The notes under the pieces were generated by a model that was not told the DNA's origin, ran no database searches, and worked only from the letters and a program-made list of their open reading frames with translations. A stretch of 61,506 bases of DNA from the NCBI GenBank assembly GCA_023259115.1, contig JAHFQW010000002.1:84392-145897 (forward strand), given 5' to 3'. This document shows, in pieces, positions 25,201 to 33,682 of this stretch. The position numbers and the translations under genes were made by a program. The stretch is from an archaeon (GTDB lineage: Archaea > Nanobdellota > Nanobdellia > Woesearchaeales > GW2011-AR9). The stretch's first letter is position 1. The number at the start of each line of letters is the position of its first letter.

Positions 25201-25721
25201 AATGATTTCCTCTGTTGTTGTAAAAAATGCATTACCTTGCTGACACTCTCCATAAGAGATTCTTGAGAAGTATGTAGGGTCAAAGCAGGGTTTTCAGGAG
25301 GTTCATATGGATTTGATTCTGCAATTCCGATAAAATTAGTGATTTCTCCTTGCAATGCTTTACGATATAAGCTCTTTACGTCTTTTTCTATACATTTTTG
25401 GAGTGGGCAATCAATAAAAATTTCCAAAAAAGTATTTCCGATAATAGATTTAGCCATAATGCGATCTTCCCGATAAGGAGAAATTATCGGAACAAGGACA
25501 TAATCGGCGGGTGATACTTTTGCCAATTCGGCAATAAGGCGGTTATTAGTTCTGATGTCTTCCCGTGAAAAACCAAGATTGGAATGCAATTTTTCTCGGA
25601 TGGTATCCCCATCAAGTATTTCAACTGTTTTGCCTTTTGCTTTCAGTTGCTCTTGGAGAGCCAGAGCTATGGTTGTTTTTCCTGAGCCGCTGAGACCGGT
25701 GAACCAGAGGGTAGTAGTCAT
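25197..25721 (-). CDS. cysC: Adenylylsulfate (APS) kinase
   Basis: A 174-residue kinase. The Walker A motif GLSGSGKTT is near residue 9, followed by DGDTIREKLHSNLGFS (the APS-binding DGDxxR and GFS motifs) and the Ile-Ser-Pro-x-R lid segment. It phosphorylates APS to PAPS, the donor for sulfotransferases. The order on the minus strand is ATP sulfurylase fusion, PQ-loop protein, this kinase, then PAP phosphatase, the whole PAPS cycle in one direction. The length is that of a stand-alone bacterial or archaeal CysC. Confidence 0.92.
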   Translation of the reverse strand: MTTTLWFTGLSGSGKTTIALALQEQLKAKGKTVEILDGDTIREKLHSNLGFSREDIRTNNRLIAELAKVSPADYVLVPIISPYREDRIMAKSIIGNTFLEIFIDCPLQKCIEKDVKSLYRKALQGEITNFIGIAESNPYEPPENPALTLHTSQESLMESVSKVMHFLQQQRKSL

Positions 25722-25773
25722 GGGTGAGATTATTTAGAATACCTAATAAAAAGGTTGTGGTTTATGGTTTAAG

Positions 25774-26025
25774 TATAGAGGGGTTTGATTAACTATCTAA
25801 AATTTCTCAAACCTCTCTAAGAAGTATACCAACGAACCTAATTTTAAATTAAAATAGTTATGTTCGTTGTACAAGAAAACAAACAACGATTTGTTTTCTG
25901 TACAGAAAATAAGTTGTTTCTTATTTTCTTGTATATACAAAGGCACTAGCTATTTTTGGAATTAATTAGTGCCTTTGGTATACTTTGAATAATTGATGAA
26001 AATAGGGTTATTCAAAGTCCTCTAT
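25774..26025 (+). repeat. Double-hairpin element, family A, with a second nested element in its linker
   Basis: This fills a gap of more than 300 bp. The family A ends are TATAGAGG (25774-25781) and CCTCTAT (26019-26025). Hairpin 1 is GAGGGGTTTGA (25778-25788) with TCAAACCTCTC (25807-25817). Between hairpin 1 and the CTTTGAATAA hairpin lies an insert bounded by TACCAA and TTGGTA and flanked by TA on both sides. The insert contains CAACGAAC/GTTCGTTG, two hairpins with 6-nt loops (25874-25899, loop CAACGA; 25904-25929, loop TTGTTT) closed by TACAAG/CTTGTA, and CAAAGGCACTA/TAGTGCCTTTG (about 25938-25977). Confidence 0.8.
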
Positions 26026-26033
26026 GCTAGCTT

Positions 26034-26306
26034 TTAACTTTTCTTTTTTTGTTGGTGATAAATGGTATATAATATTAAGTATATTACGGTAGTGATAAGT
26101 GCTACAATATATTTGAAAATCAAAGGGAATTGATGAATTAACAGGGCGTAAGCCAGAGCAATCATATTTGCAATTAAAAAAATAATGAACATCATGAGGC
26201 TTACTCCACTAGTGTCTTTCATTTTTATAGTTCTGATCATTTGGGGTATAATCATTACGGAAAATAAGAATGTAGCTGTCCATCCTAATATTTGGGTGAA
26301 ATCCAT
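26034..26306 (-). CDS. PQ-loop / SemiSWEET-like small membrane transporter
   Basis: A 90-residue protein with three hydrophobic helices (about residues 5-25, 38-58 and 64-84) and the PQ motif MIIPQMIRTIKMKDTSGVS after the first. One triple-helix bundle is the SemiSWEET unit, which works as a dimer in sugar transport. The gene lies 1 nt downstream of the PK-ATP sulfurylase stop, within the sulfate-activation operon, so its cargo may relate to that module. This is inference only. Confidence 0.78.
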   Translation of the reverse strand: MDFTQILGWTATFLFSVMIIPQMIRTIKMKDTSGVSLMMFIIFLIANMIALAYALLIHQFPLIFKYIVALITTVIYLILYTIYHQQKKKS

Positions 26307-26307
26307 T

Positions 26308-28572
26308 TTATTCTTTTACAAAAACTTCTTCGTCTTTTTTAATCGCATCTACAATTATTTGAGCAATCTCTGGACGCATGAACCAACTAGGCGGCAATTC
26401 GCCACGTTCAAATATTTTTCGTGCTTGTGTGCCGCTGATTAATAGCTTATCCTCTTCCGGATGATGAGGAAACTCTTGTTCATGAAGATGTTGGCCTTGT
26501 TTTTGCGAGTAAAATATATTATCAAAGCGCACGGGTTTAATATCTAATTCAGGGAATCGGTCAAAGATATTATGTGAAGCTTTAGGATGATAGAAATTTC
26601 CAACACCGGTATGATCTCTGCCAACAATAAAATGGCTACAACCAAAATTCTGCCGACATAATGCGGTGAATAATGCCTCTCGAGGACCAGCGTAGCGAGA
26701 GTAGCTAGAAAAGGTGCCAAAGATAACTTTATTTTTGGGATAGAACTGTTTGTTCATGAGCTCATAGGATTTGATGATATATTTGGCGTTAAAGTCGCCA
26801 GTTTTTTTCTTTCCTACGACGGGATGTACAAATAAGCCATCACAATTCTCCATATCCATGGCTTTGAGTTGGATGAATTCGTGGCTACGATGGATAACAT
26901 TTCGAGTATGAAAGCCCACCACTTTTGCCCAACCGCGTTCTTCGAATAATCTTCGTGTTTGCTTAGGTGTCAATTCGTATTCTTTGAATTCATTTTTCAT
27001 GCGTTTGAGCAGCGTTATTTTTCCTGCAAGAAGTATAGGATGCATATTCATGACCATTCTAACTCCGGGATGTTCCAGGTTATCGGTTGCGTACATTTTT
27101 TGAACGGTTTCTATTTTATTAAATGTATATTTTTCAGAGAGAGATAAGAGGGCGATGGTTTCGTTTTGTTCATTGAGAAGAGCAATATCTTTTCCGATGG
27201 TCAACGTAGATGCTTTATCTTCAGGTACATCGAGAATGATCGGAAGAGGCCAGACGAGTCCATTTGCTAATCTTGTGCGGTCGAGTACGGATTGGAAATC
27301 TTCTTTGTTCATGAAACCTTCAATGGGACTATACGTTCCAATGGCGATTTGTTCCACATCTCGTTGGCGGTTTTCGTCAAGGGTGATGGCGGGTAGAGTT
27401 TGGAGATATTCGGCGGAGATGGTTTCTTTTGCGATGCTATCAATTAATTTTCCTCCATGTGGTTGGATAAGTGAGGAGAAGATATTGAAATCGAGGAGAT
27501 AATTCGTTTTTTCTAGTTTTTCTACAAATTTGTCTTCTTTATCTTGAAATTCCTCCACGTTGATGAGCTGGGCATGTTTGATGAGCTTGTTGAGCATATT
27601 GATACAGGCCATAGGATATTTTCCTATAGCAGTTTCTGCTGCTAAAGCCAAGCCTTCTGCGCCATCAACGATGGTATTAATCACATCATGCACTTCTGCT
27701 CTTGTGGGTTTTTTCTGAGTGATCATGGTTTCGAGTAGGTTAGTGGCGATAAAAACTCCCACACCATATTTTTTAGCTTTGTTAATGATGATTTTTTGGG
27801 TGAGAGGAATTTTTTCGATAGGTATTTCTTTACTCAGGTCGCCTCGATCGATGAGAAGATAATCTGATTTACGAATTATATCATTGAGATTTTCCAACGC
27901 ATCGATACATTCTATTTTAGAAATGATTTTCATGGTATTTTGGGTTACTCTGCGTACTTCATCTACGGCACTACCAGAACGCATGAATGACGCTGCAATA
28001 TATCCAATCCCATTTTCTAATCCGATGTGAATGGACTGGTGATCTTTTTCGGATAAAGTGGGGAGGGATAGTTTTTTGTTAGAAACGGAATCAATGATGA
28101 CGGCTTTATTTCTTCCTAGAACTCCACCGGTGATTGCTTTAGTAGTGATGTAGCCTTGTGATAAGGTGGAGGTGTCAGAGATGCGCAGAATGACGGTGTC
28201 AAAGTCAACGTGAATAAGATCACCAACTTCTAACTGGCCGATGATGGATAAAGGAGTGAGATTGATGTTTTTGTCATCCCCGGTAATTTTGGTGGAATGG
28301 ATTTTGATTTCTTCGTTATCTTCCAATTCGATGGTGTTGGTGGATAATTCTCCGGTGCGCACTTGCGATCCTTCGGTATCTATGACAAAGGGAATGTTTA
28401 CTTTCTTTGCTAGTTGTATTGCTTGGTTGAGGTAATCTAAATTTGAATGTGACATATTTACCCGGACGAAGTCCACGCCTTTGTCTTTTATCTTGCGTAG
28501 AGAATCTTCGGATAAAGTGGAAGGACCCAATGTGACTATAACTTTGACTTTAGCGCCACCTGTTTGATTCAT
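26308..28572 (-). CDS. sat: Pyruvate kinase-like domain fused to ATP sulfurylase
   Basis: A 754-residue fusion. Residues 1-375 follow pyruvate kinase through the N, B and A domains: VTLGPSTLS, VRVNMSHS, DTEGSQVRTG, the catalytic SKIE lysine, DRGDL metal site and ATNLLETM...KPTRAEV. The C-terminal regulatory domain is absent, and the conserved Lys of DTKG is Glu. Residues about 385-750 are a complete ATP sulfurylase: N-terminal FSPLxGFMN-like YSPIEGFMN, WPLPIILDV, the HTRNVIHRSHE active-site motif, GRDHTGVGNFY and ISGTQAR. The sulfurylase makes APS from ATP and sulfate for the adjacent APS kinase. Whether the kinase half is active is unknown; ATP regeneration would suit the context. Confidence 0.92.
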   Translation of the reverse strand: MNQTGGAKVKVIVTLGPSTLSEDSLRKIKDKGVDFVRVNMSHSNLDYLNQAIQLAKKVNIPFVIDTEGSQVRTGELSTNTIELEDNEEIKIHSTKITGDDKNINLTPLSIIGQLEVGDLIHVDFDTVILRISDTSTLSQGYITTKAITGGVLGRNKAVIIDSVSNKKLSLPTLSEKDHQSIHIGLENGIGYIAASFMRSGSAVDEVRRVTQNTMKIISKIECIDALENLNDIIRKSDYLLIDRGDLSKEIPIEKIPLTQKIIINKAKKYGVGVFIATNLLETMITQKKPTRAEVHDVINTIVDGAEGLALAAETAIGKYPMACINMLNKLIKHAQLINVEEFQDKEDKFVEKLEKTNYLLDFNIFSSLIQPHGGKLIDSIAKETISAEYLQTLPAITLDENRQRDVEQIAIGTYSPIEGFMNKEDFQSVLDRTRLANGLVWPLPIILDVPEDKASTLTIGKDIALLNEQNETIALLSLSEKYTFNKIETVQKMYATDNLEHPGVRMVMNMHPILLAGKITLLKRMKNEFKEYELTPKQTRRLFEERGWAKVVGFHTRNVIHRSHEFIQLKAMDMENCDGLFVHPVVGKKKTGDFNAKYIIKSYELMNKQFYPKNKVIFGTFSSYSRYAGPREALFTALCRQNFGCSHFIVGRDHTGVGNFYHPKASHNIFDRFPELDIKPVRFDNIFYSQKQGQHLHEQEFPHHPEEDKLLISGTQARKIFERGELPPSWFMRPEIAQIIVDAIKKDEEVFVKE

Positions 28573-28650
28573 GATGTTTTTTTGAAGTAGACTATTTAAA
28601 AAGGTTGTGATAGATAGGTGTAGTCAAATTGGCGTTTACTTTTTAATAAC

Positions 28651-28661
28651 TTTTATATAAG
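28651..28661 (+). promoter_or_regulatory. TATA-like box of the sulfotransferase gene
   Basis: TTTTATATAAG lies about 26 nt before ATG 28682. A separate A+T box (CTATTTAAAAAGG, 28591-28603) serves the divergent PK-ATP sulfurylase gene on the minus strand. Confidence 0.5.
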
Positions 28662-28681
28662 GCCCTATTTGTTTTAGAATT

Positions 28682-29587
28682 ATGACTGGTGTACTGCGTC
28701 AAAAATTATGGGGGAATAGAGTTTACCGCTATTTTTATTTTCAATGGATGGGTTTATATACTATTTTCTGCACCAAGAATGCGGTTGTTTCTTATCGAAA
28801 AAGCGGTCATACGTGGGTGAGGGTAATGCTCGCAAAAGTGCTTTCGTTGGCGTATGGAATTGAGAAATTAGACATGGACCTTGTCAAAATGGCGCGAGGC
28901 AGGCCGGATATTCCAAAAATAGCGATAGTGCATTCTTTAGGTTTAGGATGGGGTATTTATCCGATTGATTGGAGAAAATTAAAATTTACGAGTATTTATT
29001 CTCGTTCTGAAAAAGTAAAGATTGGACATTTGTTTAATAAAAAGAGAATGGTGTTTTTAGTTCGAGATCCACGAGATGTGGTTGTTTCTCTGTATTTTGA
29101 GTTGACGAAACGCCATTCGTTTTATAATGGGTCGTTGGAACAATTTATCAGAGAAAAGTATGCGCTGAAAAAGATAGTTAATTATATGAATTTGTGGTAC
29201 ATAGAAATGCAACGCCGGCCGCAACATTTTATGTTATTGCGCTATGAAGATATGCAAAAAGATACGGCCAGAGAATTACGGCGTGTCGTTGATTTTTTTG
29301 GATTGAAAAATGTGTCTGATGACATAATCATGAACGCTGTTGAATTTGGGTCTATAGGAAATATGCGCAAGTTAGAGACGCAGGATGCTTTTACAGATAG
29401 TCGTCTTCGCCCTCTCAACAAAAATGATACAGAGTCGTATAAAGTACGTAAAGGGAAAGTAGGAGGATATAAAGATTATTTAGGTGAAGAAGATATACAT
29501 TATATGGAAGAATATATCACTCTTCATTTACAAAAAGAATTTGGGTATGGTGCTATAGCGAAGGATACAAATAATTATACAACATAG
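28682..29587 (+). CDS. PAPS-dependent sulfotransferase
   Basis: A 301-residue soluble sulfotransferase. The 5'-phosphosulfate loop is SYRKSGHTWVRVML (about residues 38-51). The 3'-phosphate motif is FLVRDPRDVVVSLYF (about 121-135). The C-terminal RKGKVGGYKDYL corresponds to the RKGxxGDWK motif of cytosolic-type enzymes. It transfers sulfate from PAPS to an acceptor hydroxyl; the surrounding genes make a glycan acceptor most likely. It is divergent from the PAPS-making operon, with TATA boxes on both sides. Confidence 0.9.
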   Translation: MTGVLRQKLWGNRVYRYFYFQWMGLYTIFCTKNAVVSYRKSGHTWVRVMLAKVLSLAYGIEKLDMDLVKMARGRPDIPKIAIVHSLGLGWGIYPIDWRKLKFTSIYSRSEKVKIGHLFNKKRMVFLVRDPRDVVVSLYFELTKRHSFYNGSLEQFIREKYALKKIVNYMNLWYIEMQRRPQHFMLLRYEDMQKDTARELRRVVDFFGLKNVSDDIIMNAVEFGSIGNMRKLETQDAFTDSRLRPLNKNDTESYKVRKGKVGGYKDYLGEEDIHYMEEYITLHLQKEFGYGAIAKDTNNYTT

Positions 29588-29592
29588 TTATG

Positions 29593-30480
29593 TCATTCCA
29601 TATATCTTTTCCATACTTTATCTATTCCTTCTTCAAAAGTGGACATGGTGATACCTTCACCTCTTAATTTATCTATACATAATGTGGCATATTGTGCTCT
29701 GGCGGCTTTCCAGGGTAAGTCTTTACGTTGTACGGGATGGATGAGAGATTTATTGAACTGCCATTTTTCTGCGACAATTTGGGCCATGTCGTAGCAGGAG
29801 AGGGCTTGGGCGCCAGCAACATGGTAGATACCTTGGCATGATTTTTTGATGAGTTGGAGTGTGGCCTGGGCGAGGTCATCGATGAGAGTTATGGTGACGA
29901 TGTGATCGGTGGCAACGTTGACGGGGTTGCCTTGAGAGAGGTTTCTAATTAACCATGAAATAAATTTTGGGTTGTCTTTTTGGTCAGTATATTGCATGCA
30001 TGTTCGGATGATAAGGTGATGAGGGAGTGTTCTTACGATGTTCTCACCTTGGAGTTTTGTTTTGGCATAAAAGTTGATGGGGTCTGTGGGATCGTTTTCG
30101 CGGTAGTTCCCCGTTTTACCATCAAAGATGGCGTCAGTGGAATAGAATACCAGCAAGCGATTTTGGCAATGGTGTACGATATTTCTAACGCCCTCGACAT
30201 TTATTTGTATAGCGAGTTCATGGTCTGACTCACATAAATCCATATTAGCAAGGGCGGCTGTGAGAATAATTATGTGGGGATCGATTTTGTCTATGATTGT
30301 TTGTACTTGCTGAGGATTGGTAATATCTAGGGCAATGGTGTTATTGTTTTTTTGAGGAGCGGAATTATGGGTGCCAATCACTTTGTATTGGGGTGATTTG
30401 AGGGAGGAAGCAGAGAATACATGCATTAATTTTTGGCCAAGAAAGCCGCTGGCGCCAATGATCAACACTCTTTGTTTCAT
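29593..30480 (-). CDS. rfbD: dTDP-4-dehydrorhamnose reductase-like protein (RmlD family)
   Basis: A 295-residue SDR of the RmlD type: RVLIIGASGFLGQKLM, the diagnostic YSTDAIFDGKTGNY, catalytic YAKTK and a C-terminal VQRKDLPWKAARAQY region. It reduces the 4-keto group of an NDP-6-deoxysugar. With RmlA (31711) and the RmlC-like epimerase (34098) it supports a dTDP-6-deoxyhexose pathway. It is the closest of the three RmlD-like genes to canonical RmlD. It follows the GT2 gene on the same strand with a 30-nt gap. Confidence 0.8.
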   Translation of the reverse strand: MKQRVLIIGASGFLGQKLMHVFSASSLKSPQYKVIGTHNSAPQKNNNTIALDITNPQQVQTIIDKIDPHIIILTAALANMDLCESDHELAIQINVEGVRNIVHHCQNRLLVFYSTDAIFDGKTGNYRENDPTDPINFYAKTKLQGENIVRTLPHHLIIRTCMQYTDQKDNPKFISWLIRNLSQGNPVNVATDHIVTITLIDDLAQATLQLIKKSCQGIYHVAGAQALSCYDMAQIVAEKWQFNKSLIHPVQRKDLPWKAARAQYATLCIDKLRGEGITMSTFEEGIDKVWKRYME

Positions 30481-30510
30481 GTTTTTTATATTTTTCTTTT
30501 CATGTTATGT

Positions 30511-31314
30511 CTATTTTAAACTCTGGGTTCTTTTAAATATAGAAGAGGATATGCCTGATTTTGCGGCAAGGTAGAGGGTGATTACTTTTAGTACGCCAAG
30601 GCTGTAGAGGATACTGTTTTTTAAGGTTGAACCGCGTTTCCCCCCAGTGTAGATTGTTTCTACGGGGACTTGGGCGATTTTCAAATGGTGGTACTCGGCC
30701 TGAGCGATTATTTCAAAACTAAAGAGGAAGCCATTGGAATTAGCGGTGTAATTGATGTTTTCGAGTAGAGTTTTGCTGTAGACACGAAAGCCCTGGTGGA
30801 AGTCTTTGATATCGCTTTTTATGATGAGTTTGGGAAGAAGGTTTAAACCCATCAAAGGGATATATTTCCAGATGTACATGCCACTTTTGAGAGGGGTGCT
30901 ATTTCCGGCATAGCGATTACCAAGTACTAATTGAGCACCTTGATTTATTTGTTCTAGGGCGAGAGGGATTACAGATGCTTTGTATTCTCCATCGGGGTGG
31001 AGGTCAATGATGATATCTGCTCCGTGCTGTAATGCTAAGCCTAGTGCTCGTTTCATATTTCCACCATAGCCGAGGTTGATAGGGTTTTTATAGGAGTGAA
31101 TGCCTAATTTTTGGGCGAGTTCAAAGGTGTTGTCTTTGGAGGCGTCATCGACGAGGATGATGTCATCCACTAATCCTTTTGGGAAATTGCGATAGAATTC
31201 TTCTAGTGTGTTTGCGGCATTGAAAGCAATGAGAATGGCGATGATTTTTCGCGGGGTAGGTTTACTACCTGAGGGGTGATTTATTTCTTTTTGTGTGATT
31301 TTTGTACGAGTCAT
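30511..31314 (-). CDS. Glycosyltransferase family 2 (polyprenyl-phosphate glycosyltransferase-like)
   Basis: A 267-residue GT-A transferase: LIAFNAANTLEEF, then VDDASKDNT and the metal-binding DLHPDGEY. The NRYAGNSTPLKSGMYIWKY and DFHQGFRVYS segments match the DPM1/GtrB-like group that loads a sugar onto polyprenyl phosphate. It has at most a weak C-terminal hydrophobic stretch (YSLGVLKVITLYLAAKSG), so it is probably peripheral. Its product could feed the GT-C protein at 7701. Upstream is a 396-bp gene-free gap filled by a palindromic element. Confidence 0.83.
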   Translation of the reverse strand: MTRTKITQKEINHPSGSKPTPRKIIAILIAFNAANTLEEFYRNFPKGLVDDIILVDDASKDNTFELAQKLGIHSYKNPINLGYGGNMKRALGLALQHGADIIIDLHPDGEYKASVIPLALEQINQGAQLVLGNRYAGNSTPLKSGMYIWKYIPLMGLNLLPKLIIKSDIKDFHQGFRVYSKTLLENINYTANSNGFLFSFEIIAQAEYHHLKIAQVPVETIYTGGKRGSTLKNSILYSLGVLKVITLYLAAKSGISSSIFKRTQSLK

Positions 31315-31441
31315 TTTTTTAAAAGAGGATGGTTTCTTTAAATAACTTGCGGGTCGGAGTTAGCACCTCAAAGAGGAAGAAGGAATGGTTGGGTTAATAT
31401 AGATAACTGCGATGATTCATATACGACATTCCAAACAGTTT

Positions 31442-31710
31442 ACTATAGAGGGTTTTGATTAACCCTATAAAACTCAATGAAAATGGAAAATAACATTTTC
31501 AAGAGTAAAAATCACCTCAAGTGTTCAAATAGGCAAGTGATTTTTACTTGTCAAACCCCTCTAAGAAGGATACCAACGGACAGAAATAATAATATCAATA
31601 GTTCTGTCCGTTGTATCTACAAAAGTCCTAACTCTCATTATAAGAAATTAGGTCTTTTGGTAGACTTTGAATATTGATGAAATAACGGGTTATTCAAAGT
31701 CCTCTATAGT
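31442..31710 (+). repeat. Double-hairpin element, family A, with two nested inserts
   Basis: The outer stem is perfect: ACTATAGAGG (31442-31451) with CCTCTATAGT (31701-31710), ending exactly at the rfbA stop. Inside are GAGGGTTTTGA/TCAAACCCCTC (31448-31561) and a loop insert with TGAAAATG/CATTTTCA and AGTAAAAATCAC/GTGATTTTTACT (31478-31548). A linker insert is bounded by TACCAA/TTGGTA and flanked by GA on both sides. It contains CAACGGACAGAA/TTCTGTCCGTTG (31574-31613) and CAAAAGTCCTAA/TTAGGTCTTTTG (31620-31659). Hairpin 2 is GACTTTGAATA/TATTCAAAGTC (31663-31701). The remaining 130 bp of the gap (31315-31441) shows nothing clear. Confidence 0.82.
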
Positions 31711-32589
31711 TTATACATTATGTAAATCGCCATCGGCGATAGATTTTAAATAGCTTCCATAGGAGGTGTTATATTTGTTGGCAATTGCGTGGAGCTGTTC
31801 TTTGTTGATGAAGCCTTGGCGATAGCTTACTTCTTCTATACAGCCGACTTTGAGGCCTTGACGTTCTTCTACGGTTTTGATGAAGAGGCTGGCATCTATT
31901 AAAGAGTTGTGTGTGCCGGTGTCAAGCCAGGCATATCCTCGGCCTAATAATCTTACTTTGAGTTTGCCGCGACGTAGGTATTCTTTGTTGATATCGGTGA
32001 TTTCGATTTCGCCGCGATGAGAAGGTTTAATGTTGCGGGCGATGTCGAGCACGTCATTATCATAGAAATATAATCCTGTTGCGGCATAATTTGATTTTGG
32101 TTTTTGTGGTTTTTCTTCGATGGAGATGACGTTATGATTCTGATCGAATTCGACGACACCGTAGCGTTCGGGATCTTTAACATAGTAGCCAAAGATGGTT
32201 GCTCCGTTGTTGTCTTTCACCGTTTCTTGCAGATGGTGAGAGAAGCGATCGCCAAAGAAAATATTATCTCCTAATACTAACGCGACACTATCGCTGCCGA
32301 CAAAATCTCGGCCAATGATGAAGGCATCGGCGAGGCCGCGGGGAGTATCTTGCTGGGCGTATGCTAAACGGATGCCTAGTTGTTGGCCGTCGCCTAACAA
32401 TTGTTGGAATAAGGGTAGAGATTGAGGGGTTGAGATGATTAAGATTTCTTGGATGCCGGCGAGCATTAAGACGGAGAGAGGGTAATAAATCATGGGTTTG
32501 TCGTAGACGGGGAGAAGTTGTTTACTGACGCTGAGCGTAATAGGATAGAGACGAGTAGCATTGCCACCTGCGAGGATGATACCTTTCAT
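31711..32589 (-). CDS. rfbA: Glucose-1-phosphate thymidylyltransferase
   Basis: A 292-residue RmlA homologue at the normal family length. It has [18 protein letters not shown] (the usual GGSGTRL loop reads GGNATRL), [45 protein letters not shown] and [11 protein letters not shown]. It makes dTDP-glucose from dTTP and glucose-1-phosphate, the entry to all dTDP-deoxysugars in this cluster. A dedicated dTDP-glucose 4,6-dehydratase (RmlB) is not evident in the window; one of the SDRs or an outside gene must supply it. It is transcribed toward the family A element and the GT2 gene. Confidence 0.93.
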   Translation of the reverse strand: MKGIILAGGNATRLYPITLSVSKQLLPVYDKPMIYYPLSVLMLAGIQEILIISTPQSLPLFQQLLGDGQQLGIRLAYAQQDTPRGLADAFIIGRDFVGSDSVALVLGDNIFFGDRFSHHLQETVKDNNGATIFGYYVKDPERYGVVEFDQNHNVISIEEKPQKPKSNYAATGLYFYDNDVLDIARNIKPSHRGEIEITDINKEYLRRGKLKVRLLGRGYAWLDTGTHNSLIDASLFIKTVEERQGLKVGCIEEVSYRQGFINKEQLHAIANKYNTSYGSYLKSIADGDLHNV

Positions 32590-32695
32590 GTTTTATTTTG
32601 GTTTTTTCTCTTTTTTTTTCTGTGTGGTTATTTCTGTTTTTAATGATTTTGGTTTTAGAGAGGTGGTTTTTCTTTATATGGTTTTCTTTATAGAT

Positions 32696-33598
32696 CTATG
32701 ATTTTTCGGTGAATGTTGCATTTTTTAAACTGCCAACATAGATTTTTAAATTATCTTTTCGATTGATTTTTTCTATAGTTTGATAAAACACTTTTTCAGG
32801 AAGAAGGGAGAGCATTGTTGCGGCACCATCTCCACAGAAATTCCGGTTGCCTGGGCCAGTATGTTCGATGATAAATTCTGCGAGGTCTTTTTTATCAATC
32901 CCCATTATTTCATGCACTTCTTTTTTATTGAAGATTTGGGTGATGGTATCGTAGGAAAGATTAACATGGGCAAGGGAGCTGACCATGCCACTGTGACACG
33001 CGGTAAAATAGCCTTTTGCTGCAGGAATATTGGTTTTTCCTCTGGAGCTGAATACGCTAGTGGGCTTTACTGAATTTATTTTTGTTAGGTCTGTGAGGGA
33101 TAATTCTCTTGCTAATTTTTCGTATGTTTGGGATTGCCAATCTAATTTTTGGGTTGAGGGGGTATATACCATCATGCCTGCGGCGGCGGAATCAAGCATG
33201 CCACCAGAAATGAGGCCTTCTTTTCTGCGTTGGATGATGATTTTTTGATCTATTGTTTCAACGGCACAACCAATGGCGGAGGCGCGCATGGAATTTCGAA
33301 GTTGCGATGATAGTTTTTCTTCGGTATCAGATAGGGCGGGAAAAGCGAGGCTGGAATATACTTTGTATTCAGTTAAAATATAGTTTAGTTTGGTTTCTCG
33401 GGTGCGTGGATTGTAGCAAACGTTGAGAAGTGTTCCGAGGGGGGAAGAGCGGGTATAGCCACGTTCTTGCCAATCTTTGTCTATTTGCTGCTGATCTCTT
33501 GAGGAGATGGAAAGAGATTGAGCGGGGTTAAAGTCTATTGATAGGGTTAATTGTTCGATGCCGTTTTTGGGTGGGGTATAAAATTCAATGGTTTCCAT
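32696..33598 (-). CDS. Nudix-like hydrolase with degenerate Nudix box
   Basis: A 300-residue protein. A central region (IGCAVETIDQKIIIQRRKEG, then GGMLDSAAAGMM and KLARELSLT, about residues 108-170) resembles the Nudix fold found in larger eukaryote-type members, but the REUxEE core is reduced to RELSLT. The remainder, including a C-terminal HTGPGNRNFCGDGAATML segment, is not recognised. Catalytic competence is therefore doubtful. It stands alone between rfbA and the large palindromic gap, on the minus strand. Confidence 0.5.
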   Translation of the reverse strand: METIEFYTPPKNGIEQLTLSIDFNPAQSLSISSRDQQQIDKDWQERGYTRSSPLGTLLNVCYNPRTRETKLNYILTEYKVYSSLAFPALSDTEEKLSSQLRNSMRASAIGCAVETIDQKIIIQRRKEGLISGGMLDSAAAGMMVYTPSTQKLDWQSQTYEKLARELSLTDLTKINSVKPTSVFSSRGKTNIPAAKGYFTACHSGMVSSLAHVNLSYDTITQIFNKKEVHEIMGIDKKDLAEFIIEHTGPGNRNFCGDGAATMLSLLPEKVFYQTIEKINRKDNLKIYVGSLKNATFTEKS

Positions 33599-33682
33599 GG
33601 TATATTTACGATTTAGTTGAAAATTGGAGTTTATGTTTTATATCTGATAAATATCTAATAAAAATATGCTTGAAATTGCTTT

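Noticed and set aside
25870-25933. Hairpin arrays as CRISPR repeats
   Set aside because: Units are palindromes with differing stems and no constant repeat separated by unique spacers; no cas genes are present.
31477-31677. Short open frame across the palindromic element (66 codons)
   Set aside because: It runs through several hairpins whose stems dictate its sequence; similar frames are not kept in the other copies.
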